Source of the DNA: Mycteria americana
Taxonomy: Eukaryota > Chordata > Aves > Ciconiiformes > Ciconiidae
Direction: 5' to 3'
Assembly: GCF_035582795.1 (NCBI RefSeq)
Contig: NC_134371.1
Coordinates: 45,735,001-45,799,000 of the forward strand
Length of the DNA stretch: 64,000 bases
Each line of letters opens with the position of its first letter. The first letter of the stretch is position 1. The notes below the pieces were generated by a model. It was not told where the DNA came from and did no database searches. It saw only the letters and a program-made list of their open reading frames with translations. The translations under genes and the position numbers were made by a program. Positions 9,393 through 24,300 of the stretch are shown here, one piece after another.

Positions 9393-12300
9393 CTACGGAC
9401 AGACCAAGCAATAGAGCTGCATGTTTACAGGAATATATGTAATAAAATAAGTGAACAATATAAGTGAAAAATTACTAAAAGCTTTTGTTTTCAGATTTAA
9501 AGCTATTACAAGGATTTAATTTGTAAGTTTTGTTTCCAGGTAAACCTCTAAAGGAAATCAGAAAGTTGAATGCAAGTGTAGCTAAAATGGTTCCTCCAAA
9601 CCACCTGTCCACATGTATCTGAAAATAAAACCCCCAATTTAGTTCATATCACACAATGAGATTTAAGTGCCCTCTGTCTAGAAGAAGAATTTTACCATTA
9701 GTACATGGTATTTCTAGTCTCATACAACAGAAAATGTGTTTGTCTTCCTTTCCTTATACAGGGAGTAAAAAATAGCCACACTGTTGTCAAATTTGGACAG
9801 GCAGTATCCAGAGAAAGTTTTCCTCCAAACTCAAAAGACTCTGGTACATTTTAATCACAATGTTGCAAAGCAGTTTGCTTAACACCTCTGGGATAGTGTC
9901 TGTGCTCCTTTCACACAGCCACCTGCTCCTGATCAGATTTTACAAGCATCAGTCTATCGCCCTAGGGTTTGGCTGTGGACTGCAGCCATCGACAGTAGCT
10001 CCTTTGCCTTAGCTGGGAATGAGGATTTCTCAGCAGCCACAGGCTGCTGCCAGGCTAACTGGAGGGTCACTTCAGAAAGGCATGGCTTTCAGTGTTCACT
10101 ACAAAGAGATGATGGACCTTGGACCTCTCTTATCCTTGAGACGAAGTCTCAAAAGTCAGCTACCCTTTTGTGCTTGTGTTTAAAGCAGTAGCACAGTAAT
10201 GGTTGAGGGGATTAAATTTTTCCATTCCTTTCTCAATAAACACGGTCAGTCATTGTGTTACATTTGCTACATATAGTGCATGTGCAGAGACAAAATTTAT
10301 CATTAATCTCTAGATTCTTTGCTTGGCTCAAAGAAGTAAAATAGACAAGCTGCTAAAACACAAGGTATTTCATCCGGTTGATGAACACTGTCATTGTAGA
10401 CTCAATTCCAGGTGCTGCTTCCCACCCAAGCTAACATACTTACTTACCTTTGGAGAACTCAGTATCTGAATTTTGTATTTTGAGATCCTTATCAACCCAT
10501 CAGGTAAAACACCGAGTCTTTTTAATTAAATTATCTTTGGTCTAATTGGTATATCTACCATGCTCTAATTGAGAATCAGACACCTCACTTGTGTATTGCC
10601 ATGAACTATTATTTAAAAGTTAACATAACTGGAATGATGATCACTATCACCACTAAAACTTTGATACCAAATTCTTTCATCTGGTAAGTTAGGATTCCTG
10701 GTATATCAGGTGCCCTCCTAACAAGCCAGATCTAAATACTTCCTCTTATAATCATTTTACTTACTCCTTTTAATAGCCTCACTTGTTTTCCTTCACCTTT
10801 TCAGCATTTGTTTCTTTAAATGATTACCAGGGTATAAATACCAAAATTATACTTACTAGACACTGGATAATTTGAAAAAAAAAAAAATTTCCTAATTTTT
10901 TTTTTCTCTGTGTTCTTCCTTATCTGCCAAATCAATCTGTATCTTAAAACACAATAAACATGGTAGCTTACTTGAAGAAACTAAATAGCAGGATGCACAA
11001 ATCAAGTCCCCAAAGACTCAGAATCTGAAGAATTTTTGTAAAAATACTTACCTGGCATTTTATCAATATATCAAAGAAGTCATCATCCAGTTCTCTGTTG
11101 TTACTTGCCATGAGGTGACCCAGGACTGACTGACTGTTGTGCTGATTAAGACGAAGTCCAGGTAGATTACTAAAGCTAGCGCGTTGGTCATCTAGGCGGC
11201 GGCTCTGTGAGCTAGCAAGTAGGTCTAGAAATTCATCTGTGTGGGGTGAGACTAAAGAAGTAGAAAAGGCTGGGGAGGAGGAAGAAAACAAGTTAGCCTA
11301 GAATTAAGTTCCTTTCCATAGTAAGTCCTGCATGCAAATACATTTTTAAAGTAGTATTTGGCAGGAACTGAAGTCAGATAGGGATTTTACTTTTAAAAAA
11401 TTACATTTTCTCATTGTTTTAGGTGGAGTAGAGGATGTTGCCACTGATGCAGCTGAGAATCTGTTCTTCTCCTGGAAATAGCATCTCTGATCATCCATCC
11501 TGTTACTCTGGAATCGACTCAGTAGGTCAAAGAACCCTTCATCTGCCATTGTCTCTCGACTGTTTTTCTGAGGAGGAGAGAAGAGTTAGGGGTATTTTGA
11601 ACTGAAGAGTACCTAAAACTAGGACAACTGCATCACAGTTTTAGTCCAGTAATATGTTTGATATTTGGGTATCTGAAATCCATTAAATGAATTTTTTGAG
11701 TCATCCATTTCTATAGACAGAGATTTCTCATAAGAGGAAATGCTAATAATATGGCAAGCATTTTTGGTAGGTAAAATATATTAGAAACATTTCATTCTCT
11801 GAAACAGAAAAGAAACAGCACTCTGATCAGTACAACTGCAGTTACTCCTTCTCAGCCATGAATCCACCAAAAACCCAAATGCCCGTGAAAGAAGAAAACA
11901 AGAACAGCAATGAACAGTTTCCATTGTCTCCTCAAGTCCATGGTCAAAAGCACTCGTCTCTCATCTACATCAAATGACTCACTTCTGTCAAGAGTGCTAT
12001 AACCTAAAAAATACGTCAAAAGTATTTCCCACTGTCTGAATCAGAAAAACTAGATTTTTTTTAAGTTTGGAGAAGCAGAGTCTAGAAGAGGCTAGAAATA
12101 AAATATACATGCAAGCTGAGCTGTAACTTTAGAAAACCCACCAGGAAAAAAATGTTCCAATAGTAGGAAAAGCTTAAAGCTGGCACCACCCATGAGACAG
12201 CTGTAGAATAGCAGATTCTGCATCATTTTACAGACTCACAGTGTTTAAACCCAGTAAAACTGAAATGGACAGCTGCAGGAACGTGTTTTCCATAATTCTG

Positions 12301-15300
12301 ATCAGACAAAGATTAGTAAAGGCTATGATCTCCACAGCTCGCCAAACCTACCCTCTGAGAGTTTGGAAGTCGATGATCAATAGAATTACTGGCATCCTGC
12401 AAAACTTTGGAAGCGGTGCCGTTTTTGTACTTTTTGCCTTTTAGTCGATTTACAAAATGCAGTTTTGCTGAAGGTTTGGCAACCAGTGGTTTCTGTTTAG
12501 CAAGAATCTCACTGTTCCAGTTCTGAACCTAAGAAAACAAGAGTCATGAAATTAAGCCTTCTGATTTTCATTACCTATACTGTTACCTCTTATTTACTGC
12601 TGCTTTTCCTCCCCAAAATGAAGCAGCTTTACATTATTTAGTTTATCCAACCATGGAGGATGTGAAAACTCAGGTATTGGTTCCATTACTTGACCTGTGA
12701 GTATTGAGCTCTTGTTACCTGAAGCTGGTTAGTACTGTTACTGATCAGTCTTATAACTGAACTGTAGTGTGACACCTGATTGATTAAAATGTGGTCAAAT
12801 AGTATATTTAATCAAACACACTGAAGTCTTCCTTGCTGACTACAGTGCAGGAAATGTAGTTAATGTGAATGCTAAAATGCAGCCACAGCTGGCATTTCCC
12901 ACCTGTCATTCTTATAATTGGAAAGAAAAAAGAAAAATCCATAGCTTTACAAAGCATTAGAGCAAAACAAACCCATATACAAACCCAGATATTTATACAA
13001 ACCCAGCCTTCTATGAAGTCCTTGATATACACAAAACTCCCAGTAAAGATTGAAAAGGAAGAGGGAGGAGAATGCCAGCACAAGAGCAAACAGGAATAAC
13101 CATCCTGTTTCACTGAAGAACAGAATGGATAGCTTTATAAACCTGACAGATTTTCCCTAAATTCCTTTCTAAAGTAACAGAATTATCCACAAAATTGACA
13201 GCTTTATCTACAACTGACAAACTCACAAACTCATAGTAACTGAATAAAACCACTTTTTTTTTTTTTTCCTCGATTCAACATCAGAAATTGTGAACCCAGT
13301 CACAAATCTTTCAGCAACACTGCCTACCCAAGTGGATTGCCTTTTAAAGGCTTAAGATGAGCACACAGATGCCAACTCTGAGAAGATGGCATCCTGTACA
13401 GTCAAACCATAATGCTGGTGGCGTACATTGTTCTATGCATCAAAGACACCTATGGAATGAATTTTCAGAATCTACTAAGTGAGTATCTTGAAAAATGCCC
13501 TTTATAAGAGCTAAGCTGCAATACTAGATTAATACTTTATTACAAAACCCACATGAAACATTTTAGTATATTTAGGGGACAGACTATCACAAGCTATGTA
13601 TTTTGAAAGATATCACAGATAAATAGATTCAGAAAGTAAGAAAATACAGCTGATACTGGCCAAAAACTTAGAGGTTCCCTGCAGAGAAATCACCCTGGAC
13701 TAAACCGAAAATCTTTTTAAATCAGTACACAAAGAGGCTCTTGAGCACCAGTGCTGACTTCAGCTGTACCAGCTGTCCAGATGTAAGCTTTGCGATTTAA
13801 TTTCCTGTTTGATAAACATGATGGCAGGCTTTGCATCACTCAAAGAGATGGGAATTAGATATCCCAGTATGGAGGGAAAAATAGCAATTTCAGTCTGCCA
13901 CTGGAGTCATTTATGTAGAACTGCCAGCCCACTGTTTAAAGGCAGACAAAATTTGAAGGAAATCTCTCAGAGATGGACAGAAGGCTCTTAATCAGGGACT
14001 CTCAGCTCCAAGAGATTTCTCTGCACTTGGGGGGAATTTACTTCACCTATCTGTGACTCAGTTTCAGCCTTTCAAAAATAGCATCCTTACTCAAGATGGA
14101 TGTTGAAACTCCTAATGGCTTGCAAGGGGGTTGAAATCCCAAAGTGAAAAACACAACGTGTATTTTAAGTGCCTATAAAATGACTGTAACCAAAGAAAAA
14201 ATGTTCAGAACAGCTGAGCTAAAGCTTAGGAATTTTACTCTGAATCACTTTCATGCTGCACCCTCAAACCACTTTTAAAGAGGAGATGAAAGGAATTCCT
14301 TTGATCCACACTACAGCACCCCGTTCTTTCTTACTTGTGAAGGGAATAAAGCTTTCCACAAGCCGTTACAACCATTATACATGTAAGATGCTGACTGTTA
14401 CCTACATGACGAAAGTATTTGTTAGAATTGTTAGACCTGCGTTTACCTAACTCTTAAGGTGAACTACATTAAAAAGGGGATTGCAAATGACACATCAACA
14501 TTCCGCTGAGTTCTTTCAAAGTTCTTAAGTATAAAACTTCTGACTGTTTGTAACTGTTAAGGTTAAACCCTGAGAAACATTTCATTGCAATCTCACCAGC
14601 AGAACAGAAAGAAGGGAAGTGCCAACCTTTTCTGGTGTTAATTTCATAAGTTCCATGTTCTCCATACTGTGGCGGCGTCCTACTCTCGGTCTGGTACCTT
14701 CAAGAAAGAATCAAGTTCATCTTTCTATCATTAAGATTTACGGTGTCACCTTCAAAGCTGTGGCTGTACGCTTCTAAGTTCCAAGGTACAGCAATTCTGA
14801 GTTCCAAAATAGTGCAGTTAAATATATCAGCAGAGAATAAATAATCACTAGTAAAAGCAGCCTTCAAAACCGCACCGATCTAAGCTCCGAAACTTGCTTT
14901 CATGAGACACAGAGAAGGACCATGGATCTTTGAACAGAGGAACATCAAATGAACTGGGTTCTAGTGTAGCCCCCGGTGTCACTAAGATGGTAGGAAGAAA
15001 AAAAGGAACGACGTAATTTGGCAGCAAATAGATAAATCTCCCACATCAAAAAAAAAAGGGGGGGCGGGACGACGACACACAGTTAGAAACATCATGTGAA
15101 GAAACTAAGAGCAGTAACCTGTGATTCACAGTGTAAATCCTCCAGAAAAGGAGGAGCTGAAGGTGTCCAATACCGCAAAACCAACCTTTTTTGGCGGGGG
15201 TTGGGGGGGTGAAATGCATACTCAACCATCAGTAGTCAGAAAACAATACAAACAACAGATTCTTTTTGAAGTTCACTGTTAGAAAGTATTGCAGAAATAG

Positions 15301-18300
15301 GCACGTACCATTCAAACTGTTATCTACCACGTGGCTTTCTGACATCATGGAGTTGTTTGTGCTGTAGCTTAATCCAAGAACCATTTGAAGATCTGAGAGA
15401 TTAAGTCTAGCAGTGAGTTCCCCACTTCTATCTCCTACCTGCAACCAAAATAAGCAGTTCTATTACTGTAACAAAGAATACACACATGTAAACATAAATC
15501 AAACCTTGTCCCCTAGATTTCTGGGAGAAAAAGGCTGAAAAAGTCTTCCTAGTTGAAAACAGAGAATCTTCTTTTTAATGAAGTACATAACTAAAAGGTA
15601 CAAAACAAAGCCTAAAATAACCTCTGCTAGGCTATTAACTTGAATTCCAAGCTGACATTATCAGAGGTGGCACAACAACTAAGGAGCTAGTTGCAGTGAG
15701 ACATGGCTGAAATAATGTGGAATCAGCTATGTCAGAAATCATTCAAAATCCATTCCATTATTCCAAATTACATGCATGGACACACCTCCATAAAATTACT
15801 GCATAAGCGAGAGCAAAAACCAACCAGCCAACATATGCAGAGTGCAAAAACCGTACCTCTCTTGAAATCTCCAAGTGCCTTTCTGCAAAATGCATAGCTT
15901 GGTCATGATTTCCCAGAGCAGTATATGCGTTCCCTAAACTCCAGCATGCTCTTCCTTCACCAATTCTGCAAAAAATAAACACATTTTCAATTATACCTTT
16001 ACTCGCTGAACACTAGGGGTCAGGTTTTCATAATATTGCCACAATAAGATTGCTGTGACAAGAAAAATCAAGGCTATAATCAGAAACCATTGCAAGACCA
16101 ACAAGTTAAGTACTGTATTTAAAGGAGTGTGATCTGGGTATAACCATAAATATGAGCAAATTAATCAAAATTTTAATTTTTAAGCTTACAGCAAACATAA
16201 GTCACTCAGTTTTGCAAGCATGGAACATTTTATAACCTACTTTCCTTTTCCTCAGATTGCATGCCGCCTTATTCTTAATATATTCTGCTTATTGAGTTAG
16301 AAGTGCATTTAAAAGTACTAAAAAATTTTAGTTGTACCCAACATTATAAAAAAGGCCTTGGAAATCATGATTATAAAATAAGCATTACTTGCTACTGTAT
16401 TATTCTCCTTTCCCCATCCCTTCCCATCTTCGTAATTTCTGAAAAAGTAGGAGATGTATTCTTGTGAAGGTATGCAAAATTATTATAATGAAGTCATGAA
16501 AAAGAGAGATCTGCTTTTCTTTTCCTTAATTTACAAAGAAGATGCTGACTGAAGAAATTCATTCATCAATTCCTCTTTCATCTCAGACTCATTAGCTGCA
16601 ATACTTTCATGAGCAATTCTTTTTTCCCCCTATGAAAACTGGAGCCCAGCATTGTAGGGAATTCACATTAATTCAGCTGTCATATACAGAACAATGACAG
16701 CAGAGTTAGACGTAACGGGATTTGGTTTAAGTGTCATACATACATTAAACAATCTCTTAGGGCTTACTTATCGTTTAATTCCTGAGCAATCACAAGGTGT
16801 TTCAAGTGATAATCAATCGCTTTTTCATAGTCTTGAAGCAAAGTGTATGTGTTCCCAAGGCTGTAGCAGGCCTGTGCTTCCACAGCTCTGTCTTTAAGCT
16901 GTCGAGCCAGCTGTAACGTCCTCCTGAAAGAAAGGGTTAGTCACCTCACAAATCGCTATAAGGAGAAGTTTTTAAAAGTGTACTTGCGCCAACTAAAAAT
17001 CAGTTATACAAATTAAACCAACTAGGACACCAGGCTGGCGAATTCGCTGCTAATAAATTATTATCTTGCAAACTCTTACAAGATTTTAAGTGTCTGTATT
17101 CCACTCCTCTCCACTGCAACTTATTTCCACTTACTTTATTAGAGAGCAGACTGATCCCTCAAACAGCATCTTCTAATTTTAATGTATTGCTTCATCAATA
17201 ATTTATAGCCGTTTTCCTGACTGTATGCACTTGAAACAGTTTAGTACCAGCATTAGAATACTGTATATTCTCCATCAACATGAGCACGACAGACCTATAA
17301 CCACCAAGCCAGCCTTGAGTGCTAAGAATTTGAGTGCTAAGAGGAATCTGCTCAGTATTGAGGCTTTTTTCCCCTTTTCAAAAAGAACAGGTAAGCTCTG
17401 AAATCCACGTTAAGATGCTAATAAGACCTGTACTGTATCTTTGCCGAGCCTGTATTTTCCCAAGTTACAGCAGCAACTGCTTAGTGGTGCAGAGATCAAG
17501 AAAAAAAGTCTTGATTGAAAATACAGATTAAATATGTAAAATCATGTTGATGTGCACCACCTATCTCAGCTAGTGAGTATACCTGAGACAGCTACCCATC
17601 TCAGGTGTATTAAAGTTACTCAAGATCATTCCAGAACTTGCTAAGAGCTAAGACAGTAATGCTTGGCTCTAGAATAAAGGGGAATAAAGGCCTATCAACA
17701 GAAAGATGTCTACAGTGCTGAGAAGAATCTATTTAAAGTAACAAAAAAGTTAAAAAAAAAAAAAAAGATTAATGCTGCCCCTCCCTTGAAAGAACCAGAA
17801 TAGTTAAACAACTAGGGAAAAATGTCATTTTTGCTAAACAAATGCAGCTCTTTAAGTATATTTTGAAGAGATGGCTATTCTACAGTGAGCTAAAGTACCA
17901 GGCACAACAGAAGTAAACTGTACAAGAAGAGGTATCAATTATATTTGTAAGCAGTCAACTAACTTGTAGTATTCAGAAGCGGTTTCAAATTCACCCAGGA
18001 ATATGTAGGCGTTTCCAAGATTGCTGTATGCTCTTCTTTCCGCTGATCTATCACCAAATTCTTTTGCAATTAGGAGACGCTTAAAAATGTGAAATAATTG
18101 CGTTATTTACTCGATTTTGTACGTTGTAACAGATATTTGCATACAGAAATGCATGCTCATAGTTTTTCCACCGTACATCTTTATCTGTTCTTTAGGCCAA
18201 CAATGCTTGAAAAGAACAGCCAAACCTGAAGCTGTGCCATTAAGATTTAAAACTTGCATGTAAAAGCTTGCAACAAGATCCAACACAATACATGTACTTA

Positions 18301-21300
18301 AGATCAGGAGCAACCGCTGATACTTTGCTAGAACAGCATTCCTTACTAGCACATTGTTGTACCTGTTCATGGGCCAAAACGGCACTCCTGAAGTTGCCCA
18401 GAAGATAGTGTGTGTTGCCCAGATTCCCAAAGGCACGTCCTTGTGCTGCTCTATCACCCAGCTCTGTTACTATTGTCAGGTTTTCCCTGTTTTGGGGGAA
18501 GTGAGAAGGGGAAGAATAGTGACTTTTAAGGGGTTTTTTTCTCACAGTCATTTAAATAATAATAAAAAAATACCCTTTCCATTTCTTTAAAGGAAAAGGT
18601 AGAGGTATTCTACTTTGGCCTATTTTAATGGCCTTTATGCAACCATAAATCTTCCACTGAGTAGGAAACGTTTCCTGTGAGATACTGAACTTAATTGCAT
18701 TCTTACTCAGGCTGGTGTGCTCGCTTCTAGTTACAGAGCTACATTATATACAAGTATACTGAGGTCCTATTGTTGTCTCAGTCTGGTTTGAAGAGTACTA
18801 CTGGATTCTAACATAAGGGAAGGACTTAGCAGGTAATAAGAGGTACACTAAAAATGAGGGCATAACAAAAAAATAGTGCTCTCCAGTTTAAAAGGGAAAA
18901 AATTCACAGGTACCACTGTTCTGAGTAGAAGCGTGCCACAGGTTACTTCACGACACCACAAATCTCCCAATATTGTAATGAACTAGATAACCATATCCTC
19001 TCAATCCCCAACATTTAAAGCTACTACTTACTCATAATAATCTGCAGCTTTTTGTAAAGCATTCTTCACATCATCTGGAAGTTCCCCTGGATCATGAGTC
19101 CCAGCACTAGCTACATTTTTCCCTTTAGAGTGATACACATTTCCCAGATTATACAGTGCTCTTGCTTCTCCAACCTAAACCAGAAGTAAAATAAGGCATT
19201 ACAATTTTATGCTTCGAAGTCTTCTGTCACAACAACTATTAGTAATCCACAGATGGGAAAAAAAAGTTTGTTAACTAGTTGTCAACACATGCTCTGCCCA
19301 TTCTGAACATGTTTTTATCACCCACCTGACTCCCACCCAGTCACATCCCTCAAGCAAATTGTTTTGCATACTATTTCCTTTTGAGGTGCAAGATACATAA
19401 TAATTCTTGAGGCCAATTATCATTAAAAATTAAATTTAACCCCCCACACACAAAACAGGATAATACTCATTAATCTGGATCTCTAGTCTTCCAGGTGCAA
19501 ACAACTATCTTACAACTAACAGACTCTTACTGTCTAGAAGAAATAATTGAATATTCAGTATTTACTTCCCTCCAAAAGGTGGCACACTCATTACCCATAC
19601 AACAGGGTTCAGTAATATGTACTAGCAGTTTACTTCCAGATTCCTAAGTAATTCTTACCTTATCATTAAGCTCTCTGGAAATATCCAGATGTCTTTGACA
19701 ACAAACAATAGCTTCCTCAAAATTCCCAAGTACCTTTAAGGTGTTACCCAGATTCCCACTGGCTTTAGCTTCTCCCAGTAGATCTCCAATTGTCCTAAAA
19801 TTACAGAAATAAAGTACCCAGTAAATAGTGTATAATTTGAAACCAAGCAGATGATGAATGTATGATAGACAATCAGAAGAATTTATGAAGAGATTACAAC
19901 CATGTAAATGGGTACGCATTCAGTTCATTTTATATCTAAAATGCACTCACACAAATGTTGTTCAATCTGTGGTTACAGACATTTAATTTTGTTGGTGCTG
20001 TTTGTGCAACTGCCAGTATTCATGGTATTGATCACCTACTTAATATAAAAAAAAAAAAACCCAAAACCAAAAACAAAACAAAAACAACCCCCCCCTCACT
20101 TCTTTTAGGAAGAGAATAAAGAGAAAATTCTTTATGATTACGTAGAAAGACAGTCCCAGCACTAAAAAGAGAGGTTTAACTGCTTCTGTATTTTACTTGA
20201 CTATCATAGTCTTACATTATTGACAAGATATACTGGTCTCCCAGAAAGCTCAGAGGTAATACTACATTTCTAGATTCTAAATGAGACTAAGGCAAAAGAC
20301 TGCCACTGAACCACTCAGACTGTGATACTTGGGGAATAACACAACAAAACAAGTTCCCACAAGGTTATAGCACTTGAGCAGGTTAAGGCAGGGGGAAGAA
20401 TAGATTTGTGTCTAAATTGAGGTTAAGTACATTAGGTGCCTGTGTCTTTTATTGGATCTATACCAAATCATTAAAAGCCAGATGCATAAATAGCGTATGA
20501 AATGCATAGTTTTTTTTAGATTTCACAATATTATGAGTTTTACACAGAAAAACATGAATGAGTTCTGTCTAGTTAACAAGAGAGCCAGCTTAACATTCTG
20601 GAGACCCAGAAAGACTGAGTTTTAGAAACAGGAAAGGGTAAAGAAAGGGTGGATTTAAAGAAGCCAGTTAATTATCCATAAACCTGGTGAGGCCTCAGTC
20701 AGTACTAAGATTATGGTGCTAGACTAAGTATTAGCTCCGAGGTTAAAGGGCAATCAAGCTACCTGCCAGACCCCCTGACCCTCTGCCATCACCACATTCA
20801 CTCATTATCCGGTATTAATAACAGGGTTTGGTAGGAAAACGAACAGTCAACCGCTCATCTCTACAAGAATGGGATGAAATGGAGAATATGGTTAAAGAAA
20901 GACACAAGATTACCTTGCAAGAGTTAAATCATGGTGATGGTATTCCAAGGCCTTTGCGTATTCATGCAGGTAGAAATAGGCATTGCCTAACTGGCTGTAA
21001 ATTGCACTGAGTGTTTTTAAATCTTCAGTTCCAACCTGAACAGCTGCTTCAAAAAAAGATACACCAGCTCGGCAATCTCCTGCTTTACACAGGCGCTCAC
21101 CTTCCAAAGCCAGCTCTAGGCAGGAAGCCTCCATCCTGCACAATTCAAGTAAAAAGAAAACCAGTCACTCTAAATGTAGTACTTTGTCTAATAACCTCAG
21201 TTCTGAAGAGGGTCTCTATTTGGTTAGGACAGGGAGTCAGCACCTCAGTACAAGCAATGAGCTTGGTACTATAATGTTACAGAACCTAATGCTGAAATGG

Positions 21301-24300
21301 AAATTGCAACTTCAACAGTGATGAGCAAACATAACATTAGAACAAATAGCTTAAACTTGTTTTTTCTTTCTTTCTTTTTAAGTCTCAGGGAGAAAATCCA
21401 AACACTGCTTTGTCCATATATAGCACTGGTAGGATTCAAAAATGCAGAGTTTTCACCATCTAGATAATTTTGGAAAAGTGACCTAAAAACCAAGCTATTT
21501 TTGGCAAATACTGATTTTGACAAACGTAAGCACTTTTATTTTTAGGTTGATACCATAGTTACCTGCAAAACATCTTACAGAGAAAAAATATTAAAATTCA
21601 AATATTCCTGTGTATCAAAGACCAGGACTATTTTTCCCAAGGTTGTTTCCTATGTAATTCAACACTCCTTGGCACTTCGCCATTTCACCATTTCTGAAAA
21701 TTCTCAGAGTGCAAAGAAAAAAGGTCTAGATTGAATTAACAACAAAATGTGTGTCAATTCGAGTTACTTAACTGAGATGCCATCGTTCCAGAAGCTACTG
21801 GAATATTTTTGATTATTATAGGCAAATAATCATGTAATTATACAGGTACAAAATACTGCAAGCAGTAAAGAAGATACTCACGAATGAATTTATAGCAGAA
21901 TTTGCAGAAGATTACATTTTGAACAATGAACAAAGAAGCTGTTAGAGAACTGCAGCTGCCAAAAACATTCATACATATTTTTGCTACTGTGAATTCAGGT
22001 GTACAAAAGGTAACATTTCAGTAAGTGTTAATGATTATATACAAATATTTCCTACTTTCCAGTCCCAAGATGCGAGGGAGGTAGGGCAAAGGAGGATGAG
22101 AAGGAAGAAAACTTCAGGGTCTTGATCTTGAAGCAATATGGTTCTCTAGTTTTTTTCAAGATACATGCATTTTTAAAAGCTCACAAAAACACCATCAGTC
22201 TACTTTTAAAATATTTTTCAAAAAGAAAACTCAGTAAGAGACATTCTGTAAGTGTTTAAAAAGTATGTGCTATTATTGCCAAAAAGTGGACATCAACTTC
22301 ATACATTTGTGTATTGTTTTGAATTTTTCTTCAAGATGGATAACACAGTAAGTAGGAAGGGCTTTGCACTCCAAAACAGAACGTTTTATGTAATTAAAGG
22401 TATCCTCATTACGTCATCATTTAATATTTACCTGGTTGTAAGAACAAACCATTTAGAATTCTATTCCTAAAACCGTTTCCCTTCATATGCACAGATCAGT
22501 AATAGCAACAATCAAACATTTGCTGTTGCAAAAGTTATTTTAATGGCAAGACAGCTATTTTGACAAGACATAGTGATGAAGTATTTAACATACCTGCAAT
22601 GTTTACATTTCTTAATTTTTCTAAATGGGAAAAAAACAGGTTATACATATATAAATCTGAGCAAGAAGGAAATATTTTTGAAAAATCCAATTACTTTCAA
22701 GAGAACTAGAAGAATTTGGATCATAAGTAAAATAAGCTACCAACACAAAATAGTACCGTACCTGCTGGTCTTCGACATTCCACAACTTAAGCACAACGAG
22801 ATAACAGACATATTTAACTTTTGCAATTAAAAATGCTGTGTGCTGGGTAGTTGGTAAAGATGCAGACAGCAAATGATAACTCAGGCATGAAGTTCTTCCC
22901 AGGCCCAACTTCTCAGGTTGGATATCCATAACACATGCAGTATTTTTAGGTTTGGAAACTCTTCTCAGAGAAGGTAAAGCATTCCTATTTGCCAGAACAC
23001 ACAACCTGGTTTTTATTACATTCTGCATGTGTTGAATGTAAGACAGAAAAAGGCAGAAATGATTAAGTACAGTTAAGTACAGGCAGAAATGATTACACCA
23101 TCAGCAACTGAAGGTTTAAGACTTAAAACACTTCATCGGGTAATCTTAATCCTATCCAAAGAGGTTCTCTCCGGGCACCTCATGTTAACTGACACGTCCA
23201 ATTAACGTGATGGCTAGAAAATATGGTGTTCCTTAGTGCAAAGATTTAGACCATTACACAATCACATTCATTTCTTTAGATTTTTAGCTTGAACAGCTAA
23301 AAAGGGTAGAGCTTTCAGCAAAATGTGCGTGTGACATAATAATAGTCAAAATGCTATACTGGACTCCAGTTTTGTAAATGAATTTATCCCGTTAAAAACA
23401 ATTCATGTTTTGATTTGCAACTATGATGCATCAGCCACCTAATATATGAAGAAAAGGCACAGTTTAAAAAGGTACAAAGACAACGTCAGAGAATGCTATG
23501 GACCGGTAATTTTCCTGATATACTGCATTCAGTTAATTTTACACTATGCCAAAGGCTGCCAAATGCCAAGGCAGCATTACCATTTCATCAAGGAACTTGA
23601 AACGTCATCTTTTGACTTTGCAACCCCAGACTTAATGTAACTTATAAAAATGAAAGATTTGGGTTTTTTCATACAGAACACAAATAACTATGAAGCTAAG
23701 GCTTATACCCAGGCTGATGAAAATCAGCTGTTATTACAGTGTTTCAATTCAACCAGAATTATAGGAAGTAAATGAGAATGGGAATTAGTAATTGTTTCAG
23801 TAAAAAAGAACCCCAAATTTAACACTACGCTTGAGTGCAACTCTAGAAAGGTTGTGTTAACAGGTTGGTAGAATCTGTACAGCAAGTTAAAGCTATAATT
23901 CCATTTGGATCCATTCTTACTGACCTTCTACAATTTCAAAGTCTAAATAAGCCATAAAAAAAAGAAAAGAATAGAGAAAATCAAATATTTGTTTCCACAG
24001 TTGCCTGTACCCAATATTAATATTTTATTTGCATTACATAAAAGCTATGAAATCATTTAGTTATAAGTTTGCTAGGCTTATCCATCAAGTACCAAAACTG
24101 GACTCAGAGGAAGTTTGGTTTTGGTTTTTTTCTCCCCCCTTCAGTACTTAAAGAACTGTTATGAAAATTAACTTTTTTTTTTTTTTTTAAAGATTTACAT
24201 AGGTGTTCTCCAGTCAAAAAACCATCACCTCTTAGGGATGTTTAAACTGTCACTACTAATGGTTAAATAGCATGTCGGCAGACTAGACAGGGCTAGTTTA

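Noticed and set aside
22621-23028. Minus-strand 135 aa open frame in GPSM2 intron 2
   Set aside because: It has no similarity that I recognise and no conserved splice framing. Its length is within chance for an intron of this size.
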